Of a stretch of 64,000 nucleotides of DNA, positions 1 through 8,459 are shown piece by piece. This stretch comes from Renibacterium sp. (GTDB lineage Bacteria > Actinomycetota > Actinomycetes > Actinomycetales > Micrococcaceae): NCBI GenBank assembly GCA_017419405.1, contig JAFOLH010000013.1, positions 1 to 64,000 of the forward strand, in the 5' to 3' direction. The notes beneath the pieces were generated by a model. It was not told the origin of the DNA and ran no database searches. It saw only the letters and a list, made by a program, of their open reading frames with translations. Position 1 is the first letter of the stretch. Every line of letters starts with the position of its first letter. Position numbers and translations under genes: made by a program.

Positions 1-77
1 CGAACCCGGAAGCTAAGACCCACAGCGCCCATGGTACTGCACTCGCGAGGGTGTGGGAGAGTAGGACACCGCCGGAC
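1..77 (+). rRNA. rrf: 5S ribosomal RNA, 3' part
   Basis: The first 77 bases match the conserved 3' two-thirds of bacterial 5S rRNA, including the GAACCCGGAAGCTAAG segment and the closing GGAGAGTAGGACACCGCC segment. The 5' end lies outside the window, so this is the distal end of an rRNA operon read rightward. The exact 3' end is uncertain by one or two bases. A hairpin terminator follows 11 bases later. Confidence 0.95.
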
Positions 78-88
78 AACACCACACG

Positions 89-124
89 CGAAGACCTTCC
101 AGCAAAGACGCCGGAAGGTCTTCG
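89..124 (+). terminator. rRNA operon terminator hairpin
   Basis: A perfect 12-bp stem (89-100 with 113-124) encloses a 12-base loop and directly follows the 5S rRNA. The T-run after it is weak. By position it ends the rRNA transcript. Confidence 0.75.
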
Positions 125-217
125 CCATTTAAAACAACACCACCCACGCAACCCGGCCACGGCCGGGCGCAATTCGGGCAATAACAACGACGGCCAGCCG
201 CGAACTAAGATGATTCC

Positions 218-1585
218 ATGCCTGACCGCGACACTGTTCTAGCCGAACTCTTTTCCGCCCTGTCCGTTGATTCCTTCAGCACCGCAGCCGACGTGCTGAA
301 CCAATATGCCGTGGACCAGGGCCCGGTGCTGGATTTGCAGCAGCCGATGGCGGTGGTGTTCCCCCGCTCGGTTGCCGAGGTCCAGACCGTGGTGAAATGG
401 GCGGCACGGCATCAGGTGGTATTGATCCCCCGGGGTGCCGGCACCGGAGTCTCCGGGGGTGCCCATGCGACCGCGGGGTCCGTGGTGCTGAGTTTGGAAC
501 GGATGAACCGGATTCTGGAAATTCATCCCGAAGACGAAGTCGCGATGGTCGAGCCCGGCGTCGTCAATGCAGATCTGAATGCTGCCGTGGAACCTTTCGG
601 GTTGATGTATGCGCCGGACCCGGCCAGCTATCGCCTGTCCACGATCGGCGGCAATATCGCGACCAACGCCGGCGGACTGCGATGTGCCAAATACGGGGTG
701 ACCCGGGATTCTCTGTTGGCGCTGGACGTGGTCCTGGCCGACGGTTCCCTGATCCACACCGGCCATCGGACGTTCAAAGGCGTGGCGGGATTCGACTTGA
801 CCGGATTGTTCACCGGTTCCGAAGGGGTTCTGGGGATCGTAGTCGGAGCGACGGTGCGATTGAAGTACCTTCCGGTGCAGACACGCACTTTGGCGGTGTT
901 CTTCGAAGACTTCAGGACCGCCGCGGCCGGCGTCCTGGCAGTCGGCCGGGCCCGGGTGCAGCCGGCGATCATGGAGCTGCTGGACGGCGCTTCGCTGGCG
1001 GATATCGATGCGCGGATGGACTCGGCATTGCGTTCCCGGGGCGGTGCCTTGCTGTTGATCCAAACTGACGGTTTGGCTGCTGACCTGGAGGCGGACGAGG
1101 TCGTGCGCGCGGTCGCCGGTCTGGGCGGACGGGTCTTCGACGAAGACCCGGAGGAGGCGGCGCGACTTTTGGAGCTGCGCCGGCATTCCCGGGGGATGGA
1201 CGCGGATCTGGAAACTCGGGTCGGCGAGGACGTTGCGGTGCCCCGTTCGCGGCTGGTCGACTACATCGCAGCCACCGAGGAGCTGGCGCTTCGCCAGCAG
1301 GTCAACGTCCGGGTCGTTGCACACGCCGGGGACGGCAACCTGCACCCGACGTTCTGGATCGCGGAAGCGGACCCGAACGGCATCCGACGGCTCAACGATG
1401 CCCTCGACGAATCGGTCGAGATCGCGCTTTCGATGGGTGGCACGATCACTGGAGAGCACGGCGTCGGGCAGTTCAAATTGCGTTGGTTGGGCTTGGAGCA
1501 GTCCCCGGAACTGATCGGCTTGCAGCGCCGGATCAAAGAGCTTTTCGACCCGCAAGGAATTTTCAATCCTGGTAAAGCCGTGTAG
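218..1585 (+). CDS. FAD-linked oxidase, GlcD / D-lactate dehydrogenase-like
   Basis: The 455-residue protein has a PCMH-type FAD-binding domain at about residues 40-220, with the PRGAGTGVSGGA FAD-pyrophosphate loop and the STIGGNIATNAGG segment. A C-terminal FAD-oxidase cap follows, with the HAGDGNLHP and GTITGEHGVG motifs. This is the layout of glycolate oxidase GlcD and D-2-hydroxyacid/D-lactate dehydrogenases, which oxidise 2-hydroxy acids at flavin. No GlcE/GlcF subunit genes or Fe-S domain lie next to it, so the substrate cannot be assigned; D-lactate or glycolate are the best guesses. It begins at an ATG and appears monocistronic after the rRNA operon. Confidence 0.85.
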   Translation: MPDRDTVLAELFSALSVDSFSTAADVLNQYAVDQGPVLDLQQPMAVVFPRSVAEVQTVVKWAARHQVVLIPRGAGTGVSGGAHATAGSVVLSLERMNRILEIHPEDEVAMVEPGVVNADLNAAVEPFGLMYAPDPASYRLSTIGGNIATNAGGLRCAKYGVTRDSLLALDVVLADGSLIHTGHRTFKGVAGFDLTGLFTGSEGVLGIVVGATVRLKYLPVQTRTLAVFFEDFRTAAAGVLAVGRARVQPAIMELLDGASLADIDARMDSALRSRGGALLLIQTDGLAADLEADEVVRAVAGLGGRVFDEDPEEAARLLELRRHSRGMDADLETRVGEDVAVPRSRLVDYIAATEELALRQQVNVRVVAHAGDGNLHPTFWIAEADPNGIRRLNDALDESVEIALSMGGTITGEHGVGQFKLRWLGLEQSPELIGLQRRIKELFDPQGIFNPGKAV

Positions 1586-1676
1586 CATGATGGGAATTTG
1601 AACGCGCTGTCTTCCATCGGCGTGGCAGAGCCGTGTCGTGGGGACCGCGGCGGTATCCGGGGAGTTCGATCACCAC

Positions 1677-2276
1677 GTGAAAACCTTGACGGGCAGGTTC
1701 TTGGCCTGTGCCTTGGCCGGGCTTCTGGCTGTGACTGCGGCGGCGACCGCTGCGCAGGCAAAAGACGGCACGCCGAGCATTTCGGCGACACCGTCCCCCT
1801 CGCATTCCAACACCGACTCGACCGTGGCGCCGGACAAGCCCGACACGCAGCGGCCGGACCCGACGCCGTCGGGCAAGCCCGAAACTGCCGCGCCGGGCGC
1901 GGGCGCCCAAGAAAAGGTCCGGGAAGCGCAAAATCCGGTTCCGACGCCGAACGTGGTGCCGGTGCAGCCGGTACCAGGCAGCTCCGTGCCTCCGGAACCG
2001 GAAGAAGGCAATCCCGCCGGGCCCGAATCGGCCACTGTGCAGGCCACCAGCTCCAGCCCGAGCAGCACGGCATCCGCCAGCAGTACCAGCTCGAAGCCGA
2101 GCCCGTCGAGCAGCACCGGGAACAGCAACCAAGGCGCCCCGGCATCGGTGAGCAGCAACAACGACGGCGGACCAGGGCTGATGACGCTGCTCCTGGTGAT
2201 GGCCGCCGTCGTCGTCGTGGCCGGCGGCGCGATCGCAGTCTTCGCGCTCAACCGTTCCCGGCCGACGCACCGCTGA
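1677..2276 (+). CDS. Secreted Pro/Ser/Thr-rich surface protein with C-terminal membrane anchor
   Basis: The start is placed at GTG 1677, preceded by GGGGAG, because it gives a proper signal peptide: basic VKTLTGR, a hydrophobic core, then an AQA cleavage site. An in-frame GTG at 1638 is the alternative. The mature part is low-complexity (Pro, Ser, Thr, Ala), typical of a wall-spanning stalk, and ends in one hydrophobic helix (LLLVMAAVVVVAGGAIAVFAL) and a short basic tail. There is no LPXTG motif, so the tail helix probably anchors it. The function is unknown. Confidence 0.6.
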   Translation: MKTLTGRFLACALAGLLAVTAAATAAQAKDGTPSISATPSPSHSNTDSTVAPDKPDTQRPDPTPSGKPETAAPGAGAQEKVREAQNPVPTPNVVPVQPVPGSSVPPEPEEGNPAGPESATVQATSSSPSSTASASSTSSKPSPSSSTGNSNQGAPASVSSNNDGGPGLMTLLLVMAAVVVVAGGAIAVFALNRSRPTHR

Positions 2277-2306
2277 ACCGAGACCGGCCGGCGTTGAGCG
2301 GTCGGC

Positions 2307-3698
2307 TCAGTCCCGGGACGCTTCGCCGTCCAGCGTGCCGCCCTCCAGGATCTTCATGGTCTGCGTATCCGCAGTGATGATCAGCGCCGCTTCGTCCCGC
2401 CGGTGCCGCAGCACACCGTCGATGTAGGATTGGACCGCCTCAGCCAGGGGCACATTGCGGTCCTGCTTTTCGGACATGTACCAGCGGTGCTCCAGGACTT
2501 CATGGACGACCTCGGCCGGCTCGAGCTTCTTGCCCAGTTCGCGTGGGATGGAGCGGACGATCGGCTCGAAGACATGCCGCACCCAGGAATGCGCGCTGAT
2601 CTCTTCGTCCAAGTCGGGGTTGTTATCCGCCCGATAGCTGTCCATGTCATTGAGCAGCCGTCTCGCTTGGTTCTCCTGGGCGTCCAGGCCGGTGAGCCGG
2701 AGCAGCCGGCGTTGGTGGTGGCCGGCGTCGACGACTTTCGGCTGCAGCTGGATCGTGGAGCCTTCCGGGTTGGTTTTGATCGCGTATTCTTCGACGTCGA
2801 AGCCCAAGTCGTTGAGCCGTCGGATCCGGGCACCGACCCGCCAGCGTTCACCGAGCTCGAAGGATTCCTTTTCGGTCAGCTCGGCCCATAGCCTGCGGTA
2901 GGCGTCCATGATGAGCTCGCTGGTCGCGACCGGGTCGACTTCTTCGTCGATCAACCCGCCTTCCAGCAGATCCATGAGTTCGCCGGCGATGTTCACCCGG
3001 GCGATCTCCAAATCGTACTCGCGCTGGCCGCTGGAGAGATCCGGATAGAGCTCGCCGGTCTCCGCGTCGACCAGATACGCGGCAAAGGCTCCGGCGTCGC
3101 GGCGGAACAGGGTGTTGGAAAGCGAAACATCGCCCCAGTAGAAGCCGATCAGATGCAGACGGACCAGAAGCAGCGCCTGGGCGTCGATCAAACGGGTCAG
3201 GGTGTCCCGGCGCAGCATTTGGGAAAACAGGGCGCGGTAGGGCAAGGAGAACTTCAGGTGCCGGGTGACCAGCACCGGGTCCAGCGGCGCTCCGGAGGCG
3301 GTGGTGCGCCCGGTGATCACCGCGACCGGCTCCACGCAGGGCACATCCAACCGTTGCAGCTTGCGCAGCATGTGGTACTCGTGCCGGGCCACGTGTTCGC
3401 TGGTTTCTTTGACCGCGATGACCGAACCGCCCAGATGTGCGAAGCGGACGACGTGCCGGGAGATGCCGCGCGGCAATGCCGCCAAGGTTTCGCTCGGCCA
3501 ATCCTCCAAGCGCAAATGCCACGGCAGGTCGAGCAGCTCCGGGTCCGAAGCCGCGGCCGTGATGTTGAGCGAGCCCAGCACTGCAGCCGGCGGTGTGTTC
3601 TCGCGTGCCGATTCGCGTGGCAGTTTCCCGTGCTGGTCGAAATCGGTCGGTTCATCGCGCCACTGCGCGCCGGAAGCTGTGTCGCTGGGAACGGGCAT
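2307..3698 (-). CDS. DUF4032 protein with lipopolysaccharide-kinase-like fold
   Basis: The protein of 463 residues resembles the actinobacterial DUF4032 family. Its N-terminal half (about 85-235) looks like a small-molecule or Kdo-type kinase: VIAVKETSEH resembles the nucleotide-binding lysine strand, FYWGDVSLSNTLF the catalytic Asp/Asn loop, and AYLVDAETGE the metal-binding Asp. The C-terminal half is the DUF4032 region. The substrate is unknown. It lies downstream of ugpC and the trehalose genes on the same strand, separated from ugpC by a strong hairpin, so it is probably transcribed separately. It starts at an ATG. Confidence 0.75.
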   Translation of the reverse strand: MPVPSDTASGAQWRDEPTDFDQHGKLPRESARENTPPAAVLGSLNITAAASDPELLDLPWHLRLEDWPSETLAALPRGISRHVVRFAHLGGSVIAVKETSEHVARHEYHMLRKLQRLDVPCVEPVAVITGRTTASGAPLDPVLVTRHLKFSLPYRALFSQMLRRDTLTRLIDAQALLLVRLHLIGFYWGDVSLSNTLFRRDAGAFAAYLVDAETGELYPDLSSGQREYDLEIARVNIAGELMDLLEGGLIDEEVDPVATSELIMDAYRRLWAELTEKESFELGERWRVGARIRRLNDLGFDVEEYAIKTNPEGSTIQLQPKVVDAGHHQRRLLRLTGLDAQENQARRLLNDMDSYRADNNPDLDEEISAHSWVRHVFEPIVRSIPRELGKKLEPAEVVHEVLEHRWYMSEKQDRNVPLAEAVQSYIDGVLRHRRDEAALIITADTQTMKILEGGTLDGEASRD

Positions 3699-3717
3699 AT
3701 TCCATTCTCTCGTTAAA

Positions 3718-3769
3718 GCCAGCGGCTCCGGTTCCCTGTCGAGACGGAAAGGGATCCGGAGCCGCTGGC
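3718..3769 (-). terminator. Terminator hairpin after ugpC
   Basis: A perfect 20-bp inverted repeat (3718-3737 with 3750-3769) with a 12-base loop lies between the end of ugpC and the start of the DUF4032 gene. It fits a terminator for the leftward ugpC transcript. Confidence 0.75.
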
Positions 3770-3799
3770 GGAGTTCGCAGTGGCGGTTAGCCGCTTGGC

Positions 3800-4882
3800 T
3801 CAGTCGCCGAGCCGCAGACCGGAGGTCGCATCGAACAAGTGCACGTGGCCTTGCTGCGGACGGACGTGCAGCGTGTCGCCCTTGAGCGGAGGACGCCGGC
3901 CGTCGACGCGGGCCACAATGTCGTAGTCTTTGCCGTCCAGCGTGGTGTGGCCGTAGATGTAAGCGTCGGCACCGAGTTCCTCGACCACATCGACCTCGAC
4001 CGGCAGGCCTTCGCCGTTGGGGTCGGTTTCCAGGTCTTCGGGGCGCACGCCCAAGGTCACAGTGTTTCCAGCCGCTGCTTCGAGCACGTCGCGCGGCACC
4101 GGGTAGACCACGCCGCCGAACTTCACGCCGCCGTCGACCACGGGCAGTTCCAGCAGATTCATCGCGGGCGAGCCGATGAAGCCGGCCACGAAGACGTTCT
4201 GCGGGCGATCATAGAGATTGCGCGGGGTATCGACCTGCTGCAGGATGCCGTCCTTGAGCACCGCGACGCGATCGCCCATGGTCATTGCCTCGACCTGGTC
4301 GTGCGTCACGTAGACCGTGGTGACGCCCAAACGGCGGGTCAGCGACGCGATCTGGGTGCGGGTCTGCACCCGGAGCTTCGCGTCCAAGTTGGAAAGCGGC
4401 TCATCCATCAGGAAGACCTGCGGGTTTCGCACAATGGCGCGGCCCATCGCGACGCGCTGGCGCTGGCCGCCGGAGAGCGCCTTCGGCTTGCGGTCCAAAT
4501 AGGCTTCGAGGTCCAGCAGCTTTGCCGCCTCGAGCACCCGTTTGGCGCGTTCTTCCTTGTTGATGCCCGCGATCTTCAGTGCGAAACCCATATTGTCCGC
4601 AACCGTCATATGCGGGTACAGGGCGTAGTTCTGGAAAACCATTGCAATGTCGCGGTCTTTCGGCGGAACGTCGGTGACGTCGCGATCGCCGATCAGGATC
4701 CGGCCCGCATTGACGTCTTCCAAGCCGGCGAGCATGCGCAGCGAGGTGGATTTTCCGCAACCGGAGGGGCCGACCAGAACCAGGAATTCGCCGTCGGCGA
4801 TTTCGATGTTGAGCTTGTCGACCGCGGGCTTGTCGGTGCCCGGGTACAAACGCGTAGCGTTGTCAAAAGTAACTGTTGCCAC
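3800..4882 (-). CDS. ugpC: ABC transporter ATP-binding protein, UgpC/MsmK type
   Basis: The 360-residue ATPase has Walker A GPSGCGKST, signature LSGGQRQRV, Walker B VFLMDEPLSNLDAKLR and the VTHDQVEAMTMGDR switch region. A C-terminal TOBE/regulatory domain (about 235-360) is typical of carbohydrate-uptake importers. No permease or binding-protein gene is adjacent, which matches the MsmK-like solitary ATPases that energise several sugar importers. Translation starts at GTG 4882. Its substrates here (maltodextrin, trehalose, glycerol-phosphate or others) cannot be read from the sequence. Confidence 0.9.
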   Translation of the reverse strand: MATVTFDNATRLYPGTDKPAVDKLNIEIADGEFLVLVGPSGCGKSTSLRMLAGLEDVNAGRILIGDRDVTDVPPKDRDIAMVFQNYALYPHMTVADNMGFALKIAGINKEERAKRVLEAAKLLDLEAYLDRKPKALSGGQRQRVAMGRAIVRNPQVFLMDEPLSNLDAKLRVQTRTQIASLTRRLGVTTVYVTHDQVEAMTMGDRVAVLKDGILQQVDTPRNLYDRPQNVFVAGFIGSPAMNLLELPVVDGGVKFGGVVYPVPRDVLEAAAGNTVTLGVRPEDLETDPNGEGLPVEVDVVEELGADAYIYGHTTLDGKDYDIVARVDGRRPPLKGDTLHVRPQQGHVHLFDATSGLRLGD

Positions 4883-5048
4883 AGTTCTTCATTCCCTTCA
4901 TCGGCAGGTACGTGCCGAACGATCCGTAGTGAAAGATGGGTTATTCAATTGTCGTGGTGTGCCGCGAGTCACAGCCGGCTACCGTTCTCTACTATTCCAT
5001 ACCCGTCAAGAGCCCGGCGTGCAGCTGCCGGTCGGTTGTGCCGGGCGC

Positions 5049-5819
5049 TCAGCCGTCCTGGCGCAACCGGACCAGAGTATCGAGCAGCAGGGCGGTCTCC
5101 GGTACCGAGCCGATCCGGAATTCGGCCACGGTCGGTCCGGACCCGACTTTGACGCCGACGTCCGGCCGGCGCAGTACCGCGAAGCCGTCTTCGTCGGTGG
5201 TGTCATCGCCGGCAAACAGAACCGCCTCCGCCGCGCTGGCGTCCCGCAGGGTCTGCAACCCCTGGCCTTTGTCGCTGCGCAGCACCGAGGCTTCGAGCAC
5301 CCGCTTGCCGGTTTTGGGCTCGACGCCGAGTCCGCCGAGCCCGGACCGGGCGGCGTCGACCGCTGCGGCGGCCAGCAGGTCGTCGGCTTGCCGCGTGTGC
5401 AGCACTGCGCCGGCCGGCTTCAGCTCCACGGTGGTGCCCGGATGCCCGGCGGAAACGTCGGACAACAACTGGATGATGGCTTCCCGTTGCCGGGCCTGGT
5501 CCGCACTGAGCCGGAGCGGCTCGGCGCCCGGCCCCAACCAGGATTCCGCGCCGTGGCTGCCGATCAGTAAGGTCCGTCGATCGGGCTCGGCGACATTGCG
5601 CAGCGAGTCGAGGGCGCGTCCGGAGATCAGCGCCGTGGTGATGCCGGGCAGCTCGGCCAAGCGGTTGAAGGCGGCCGCGCTCGCCGGGGTGGCCCGGGCA
5701 GCTTCCGCCCGGGCCACCAACGGAGCCATGGTCCCGTCGAAGTCCATCGCGACCAGGATCCGCGGCACCCGGCTGAGCCGTTCCAGGGCGCTCTGTAGGC
5801 CGGCGTCGAGCGTTGCCAT
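5049..5819 (-). CDS. otsB: Trehalose-6-phosphate phosphatase
   Basis: A HAD-superfamily phosphatase of 256 residues. The nucleophile motif DFDGTMAP (Asp26, Asp28) lies near the N-terminus and GDDTTDEDGF near the C-terminus, as in OtsB. It removes phosphate from trehalose-6-phosphate to give trehalose. ATG 5819 is preferred to an upstream TTG because it begins five bases after the otsA stop, suggesting translational coupling. It forms a two-gene trehalose operon with otsA. Confidence 0.9.
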   Translation of the reverse strand: MATLDAGLQSALERLSRVPRILVAMDFDGTMAPLVARAEAARATPASAAAFNRLAELPGITTALISGRALDSLRNVAEPDRRTLLIGSHGAESWLGPGAEPLRLSADQARQREAIIQLLSDVSAGHPGTTVELKPAGAVLHTRQADDLLAAAAVDAARSGLGGLGVEPKTGKRVLEASVLRSDKGQGLQTLRDASAAEAVLFAGDDTTDEDGFAVLRRPDVGVKVGSGPTVAEFRIGSVPETALLLDTLVRLRQDG

Positions 5820-5824
5820 GCCGT

Positions 5825-7252
5825 TCAACGTCCGGACTCGAGCTTGTCCAGGAACTCCTGCGACCAGCGTTCGACGTCGTGGTCCAGGATCTGCCGCCGC
5901 ATCAGACGCATCCGGCGGCCGGCTTCGGCCGGGGAGAGGTTGATCGCGGCCATGATCGAGTCTTTGAGCCCGTCGATGTCGTGCGGATTGATCAGAATCG
6001 CCTGGCGCAACTGGTCGGCCGCCCCGGTGAACTCGCTGAGCACCAGGGCGCCGGTGTTGTCGCTGCGGGTGGCGACGTACTCCTTGGCCACGAGATTCAT
6101 CCCGTCCCGCAAGGCGGTGACCAGCATGACGTCGGCGGCGAGATAGAGCGCGACCATTTCCTCGAGCGGGTAGCTGTGGTGCAAGTACCGCACCGCGGTG
6201 TTCTGGATCGTGTCATGCGTGCCGTTGATCCTGCCGACCGCGCCCTCGACGTCTTCGCGCAGCAGCCGGTAGCTTTCCACCCGTTCCCGGCTGGGGCTGG
6301 CTACCTGGATCAGCGTGGCGTCTTCGACGGTGAGCCGGCCGTCGGCCAGGAGCTCGCCGAAAGCCTTCAACCGGTGCTGGATCCCTTTGGTGTAGTCCAA
6401 GCGGTCCACGCCGAGCAGAATGGTCTTGGGATTGCCCAGATCACGGCGGATTTGCGCGGCGCGCTGCTGCACTTCGGGTTTGTTGGCCAGGGCGGAAATC
6501 TGCGCCATGTCGATCGAGATCGGGAAGGCTTCGGCCCGGGCCGTCCGATCATCGATCTGCACCTGGTTCTGCCGGACCGTGGCGTTGACGAACCGCCGGA
6601 CGCAACGCAGGAAATTGCTCGCGTCATTGCCACGTTGGAAACCGATCAGATCGGCGCCCAAAAGCCCTTCCAGGATCGTCCTGCGCCAGGGCAATTGCGC
6701 GTAGATTTCCAGCGGCGGGAACGGAATATGGTTGAAGAAGCCGATGCGCAGGTCCGGTCGGAGTTCGCGGAGGTATTTCGGCACCAGCTGCAGCTGGTAG
6801 TCCTGGACCCAGACGGTCCCGCCCGGCGCTGCCGCCTCAGCTGCCGCTGCGGCAAACCTCCGGTTGACCGTGCGGTAAGCCTCCCACCAGGTCCGGTGGA
6901 ACTCCGGCGGCGCGATCACGTCGTGGTACAACGGCCACAGGGTCGCGTTCGCGAACCCCTCGTAGTAGAGCTCGACTTCCTCGGCGTCGAGTTCCACCGG
7001 GATCAACTGCATCCCGCCGTGGTCGAAAGCGTCGAGCCGCTCGCCGGCGGCCCCGTGCCAACCCACCCAGGCGCCCTCGGACTTCGCCATGATCGGCGCC
7101 AAGGCGGTCACCAGGCCGCCCGGGGAGCGCCGCCACTGGTCGGCCCCGTCCTCGGCTTGCACCCGGTCGACCGGCAGCCGGTTGGAGACGACGATGAAGT
7201 CGAATTTCTGGCCCTTGCCTTTGGCGGCTTTGCTTCGTTCCTTCGTTGGCAC
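5825..7252 (-). CDS. otsA: Trehalose-6-phosphate synthase
   Basis: A GT20 glycosyltransferase of about 475 residues that joins UDP- or GDP-glucose to glucose-6-phosphate. Visible motifs are VVSNRLPV and SPGGLVTAL near the N-terminus, WVQDYQL, GFFNHIPFPP and LLGVDRLDYTKGI, which are donor and acceptor site elements of OtsA. GTG 7252 is chosen because AGGAG lies six bases upstream; a TTG 27 bases further upstream has no such support. It is first in the otsA-otsB pair and probably supplies trehalose for osmotic or cold protection. Confidence 0.92.
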   Translation of the reverse strand: MPTKERSKAAKGKGQKFDFIVVSNRLPVDRVQAEDGADQWRRSPGGLVTALAPIMAKSEGAWVGWHGAAGERLDAFDHGGMQLIPVELDAEEVELYYEGFANATLWPLYHDVIAPPEFHRTWWEAYRTVNRRFAAAAAEAAAPGGTVWVQDYQLQLVPKYLRELRPDLRIGFFNHIPFPPLEIYAQLPWRRTILEGLLGADLIGFQRGNDASNFLRCVRRFVNATVRQNQVQIDDRTARAEAFPISIDMAQISALANKPEVQQRAAQIRRDLGNPKTILLGVDRLDYTKGIQHRLKAFGELLADGRLTVEDATLIQVASPSRERVESYRLLREDVEGAVGRINGTHDTIQNTAVRYLHHSYPLEEMVALYLAADVMLVTALRDGMNLVAKEYVATRSDNTGALVLSEFTGAADQLRQAILINPHDIDGLKDSIMAAINLSPAEAGRRMRLMRRQILDHDVERWSQEFLDKLESGR

Positions 7253-7526
7253 TGATTGCTCCTTGCCGATTGGTCCCAAGCCCCAGCTTATCCATGCCGG
7301 ATCTGCTTCGCTGGGACCGCCGTCACATGGAGCCGGGAGAATGGATCGCCGGCGGGCGCCGGCAGGGCGCTTCGGGGATGGGGAAGGTAAAGTGGTCCGG
7401 ACTGGGGGAGTGCTGTGGGTTTGCCGATTTCGGCTCTCCCGATGCGGCGCAGTTCGACGGTTTCGCCTAAAATGGAGAAGTTGACAATTTCACGGCATCG
7501 CGCCGTGCAAAGACTACAGAGGAACG

Positions 7527-8432
7527 ATGAGTCCACAGAACGAACCCAGGACGAGCAAGGCCGAACGTACGGCCGCAGCACGTGAACAGGCAAAGCTGAT
7601 CCGTGAGGCCGAGGCCAAAAGGCAGAAGCGAAACAGCTGGTTGATTCGCGGTGGCGTCCTGGTCGCGGCGGTGGCGATCATCGTGGTGGTTGCTCTGGTC
7701 GTCGTCAACACGATGCGGAACAACGCCCCGATTGCGGACAGCGGTCCGGTCCCGGCCAACATGAACACTTTCGGCGGTTATGAAGTCGGCAAAGACCTGA
7801 AGCCGGTTGCGCCGACTGCCTCGGCCAACACCGTGGACAAGGGCTCGGTTCCGGCGGCGACCGCAGGAGTCACGCCCAGCCCGGATCTGGCCAACACCGG
7901 GATCGCCGCTTCGGCCTCGGGCCAGCCGGTCAGCGTGGTCATCTACTTGGACTTCCTCTGCCCGTTCTGCAAGACCTTCGAAACCAGCAATGGCGAAGCC
8001 CTCAAGCAACTGGCCAACGATGGCAAAATCACTCTTGAGTACCGGCCCACCGGCCTGCTCGATGGCAATAGCACAACGAACTACTCCTCCAGGGCGGCGG
8101 CCGCGGCAGCCGCAGTAGCCAACACGGCCCCGGACAAGTATCTGGATTTCTTCACCAAGCTCTACGACAACCAGCCGCAAGAAGGCGGTGCGGGTTTGAG
8201 CAACGATCAGCTCAAGCAATACGCGAAGGACTTGGGGATCAACGTCGACGCCGCGATCGACGACAAGACCTACCGGCCGTACGTCCAATACGCGACCGCG
8301 CTCGCCACGGCGAAGGGCGGAGTCACGGGAACCCCGACGGCCTATATCGACGGCCAGGTGTTCAAGACCCAGACCCAAGATTTCTCGGATTTCAAAACGT
8401 CAGTCCAAAGCGCGATCGACGCCAAAAAATAA
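7527..8432 (+). CDS. Membrane-anchored DsbA-like thiol-disulfide oxidoreductase (copy 1)
   Basis: A protein of 301 residues with a short charged cytoplasmic N-terminus rich in Lys/Arg/Glu, one transmembrane helix (about 41-61), a Pro/Ala/Thr-rich linker and a thioredoxin-fold DsbA-like domain (about 132-301). The redox motif is CPFC (Cys145, Cys148), and the cis-Pro loop is GVTGTPTAY. It should make or repair disulfides in exported proteins. It is followed 27 bases later by a same-length paralogue with which it was clearly duplicated. This copy has no cysteines beyond the active-site pair. Confidence 0.85.
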   Translation: MSPQNEPRTSKAERTAAAREQAKLIREAEAKRQKRNSWLIRGGVLVAAVAIIVVVALVVVNTMRNNAPIADSGPVPANMNTFGGYEVGKDLKPVAPTASANTVDKGSVPAATAGVTPSPDLANTGIAASASGQPVSVVIYLDFLCPFCKTFETSNGEALKQLANDGKITLEYRPTGLLDGNSTTNYSSRAAAAAAAVANTAPDKYLDFFTKLYDNQPQEGGAGLSNDQLKQYAKDLGINVDAAIDDKTYRPYVQYATALATAKGGVTGTPTAYIDGQVFKTQTQDFSDFKTSVQSAIDAKK

Positions 8433-8459
8433 TACGGCTACCGAGTCGTAGGGGGAACG

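Noticed and set aside
239-1588. Leftward 449-codon frame opposite the FAD oxidase
   Set aside because: Antisense shadow with no recognisable motif; the forward frame has full FAD-oxidase motifs.
7481-7486. TTGACA upstream of the first DsbA-like gene as a promoter -35
   Set aside because: No acceptable -10 element is found at 16-18 bases, so it is not listed.
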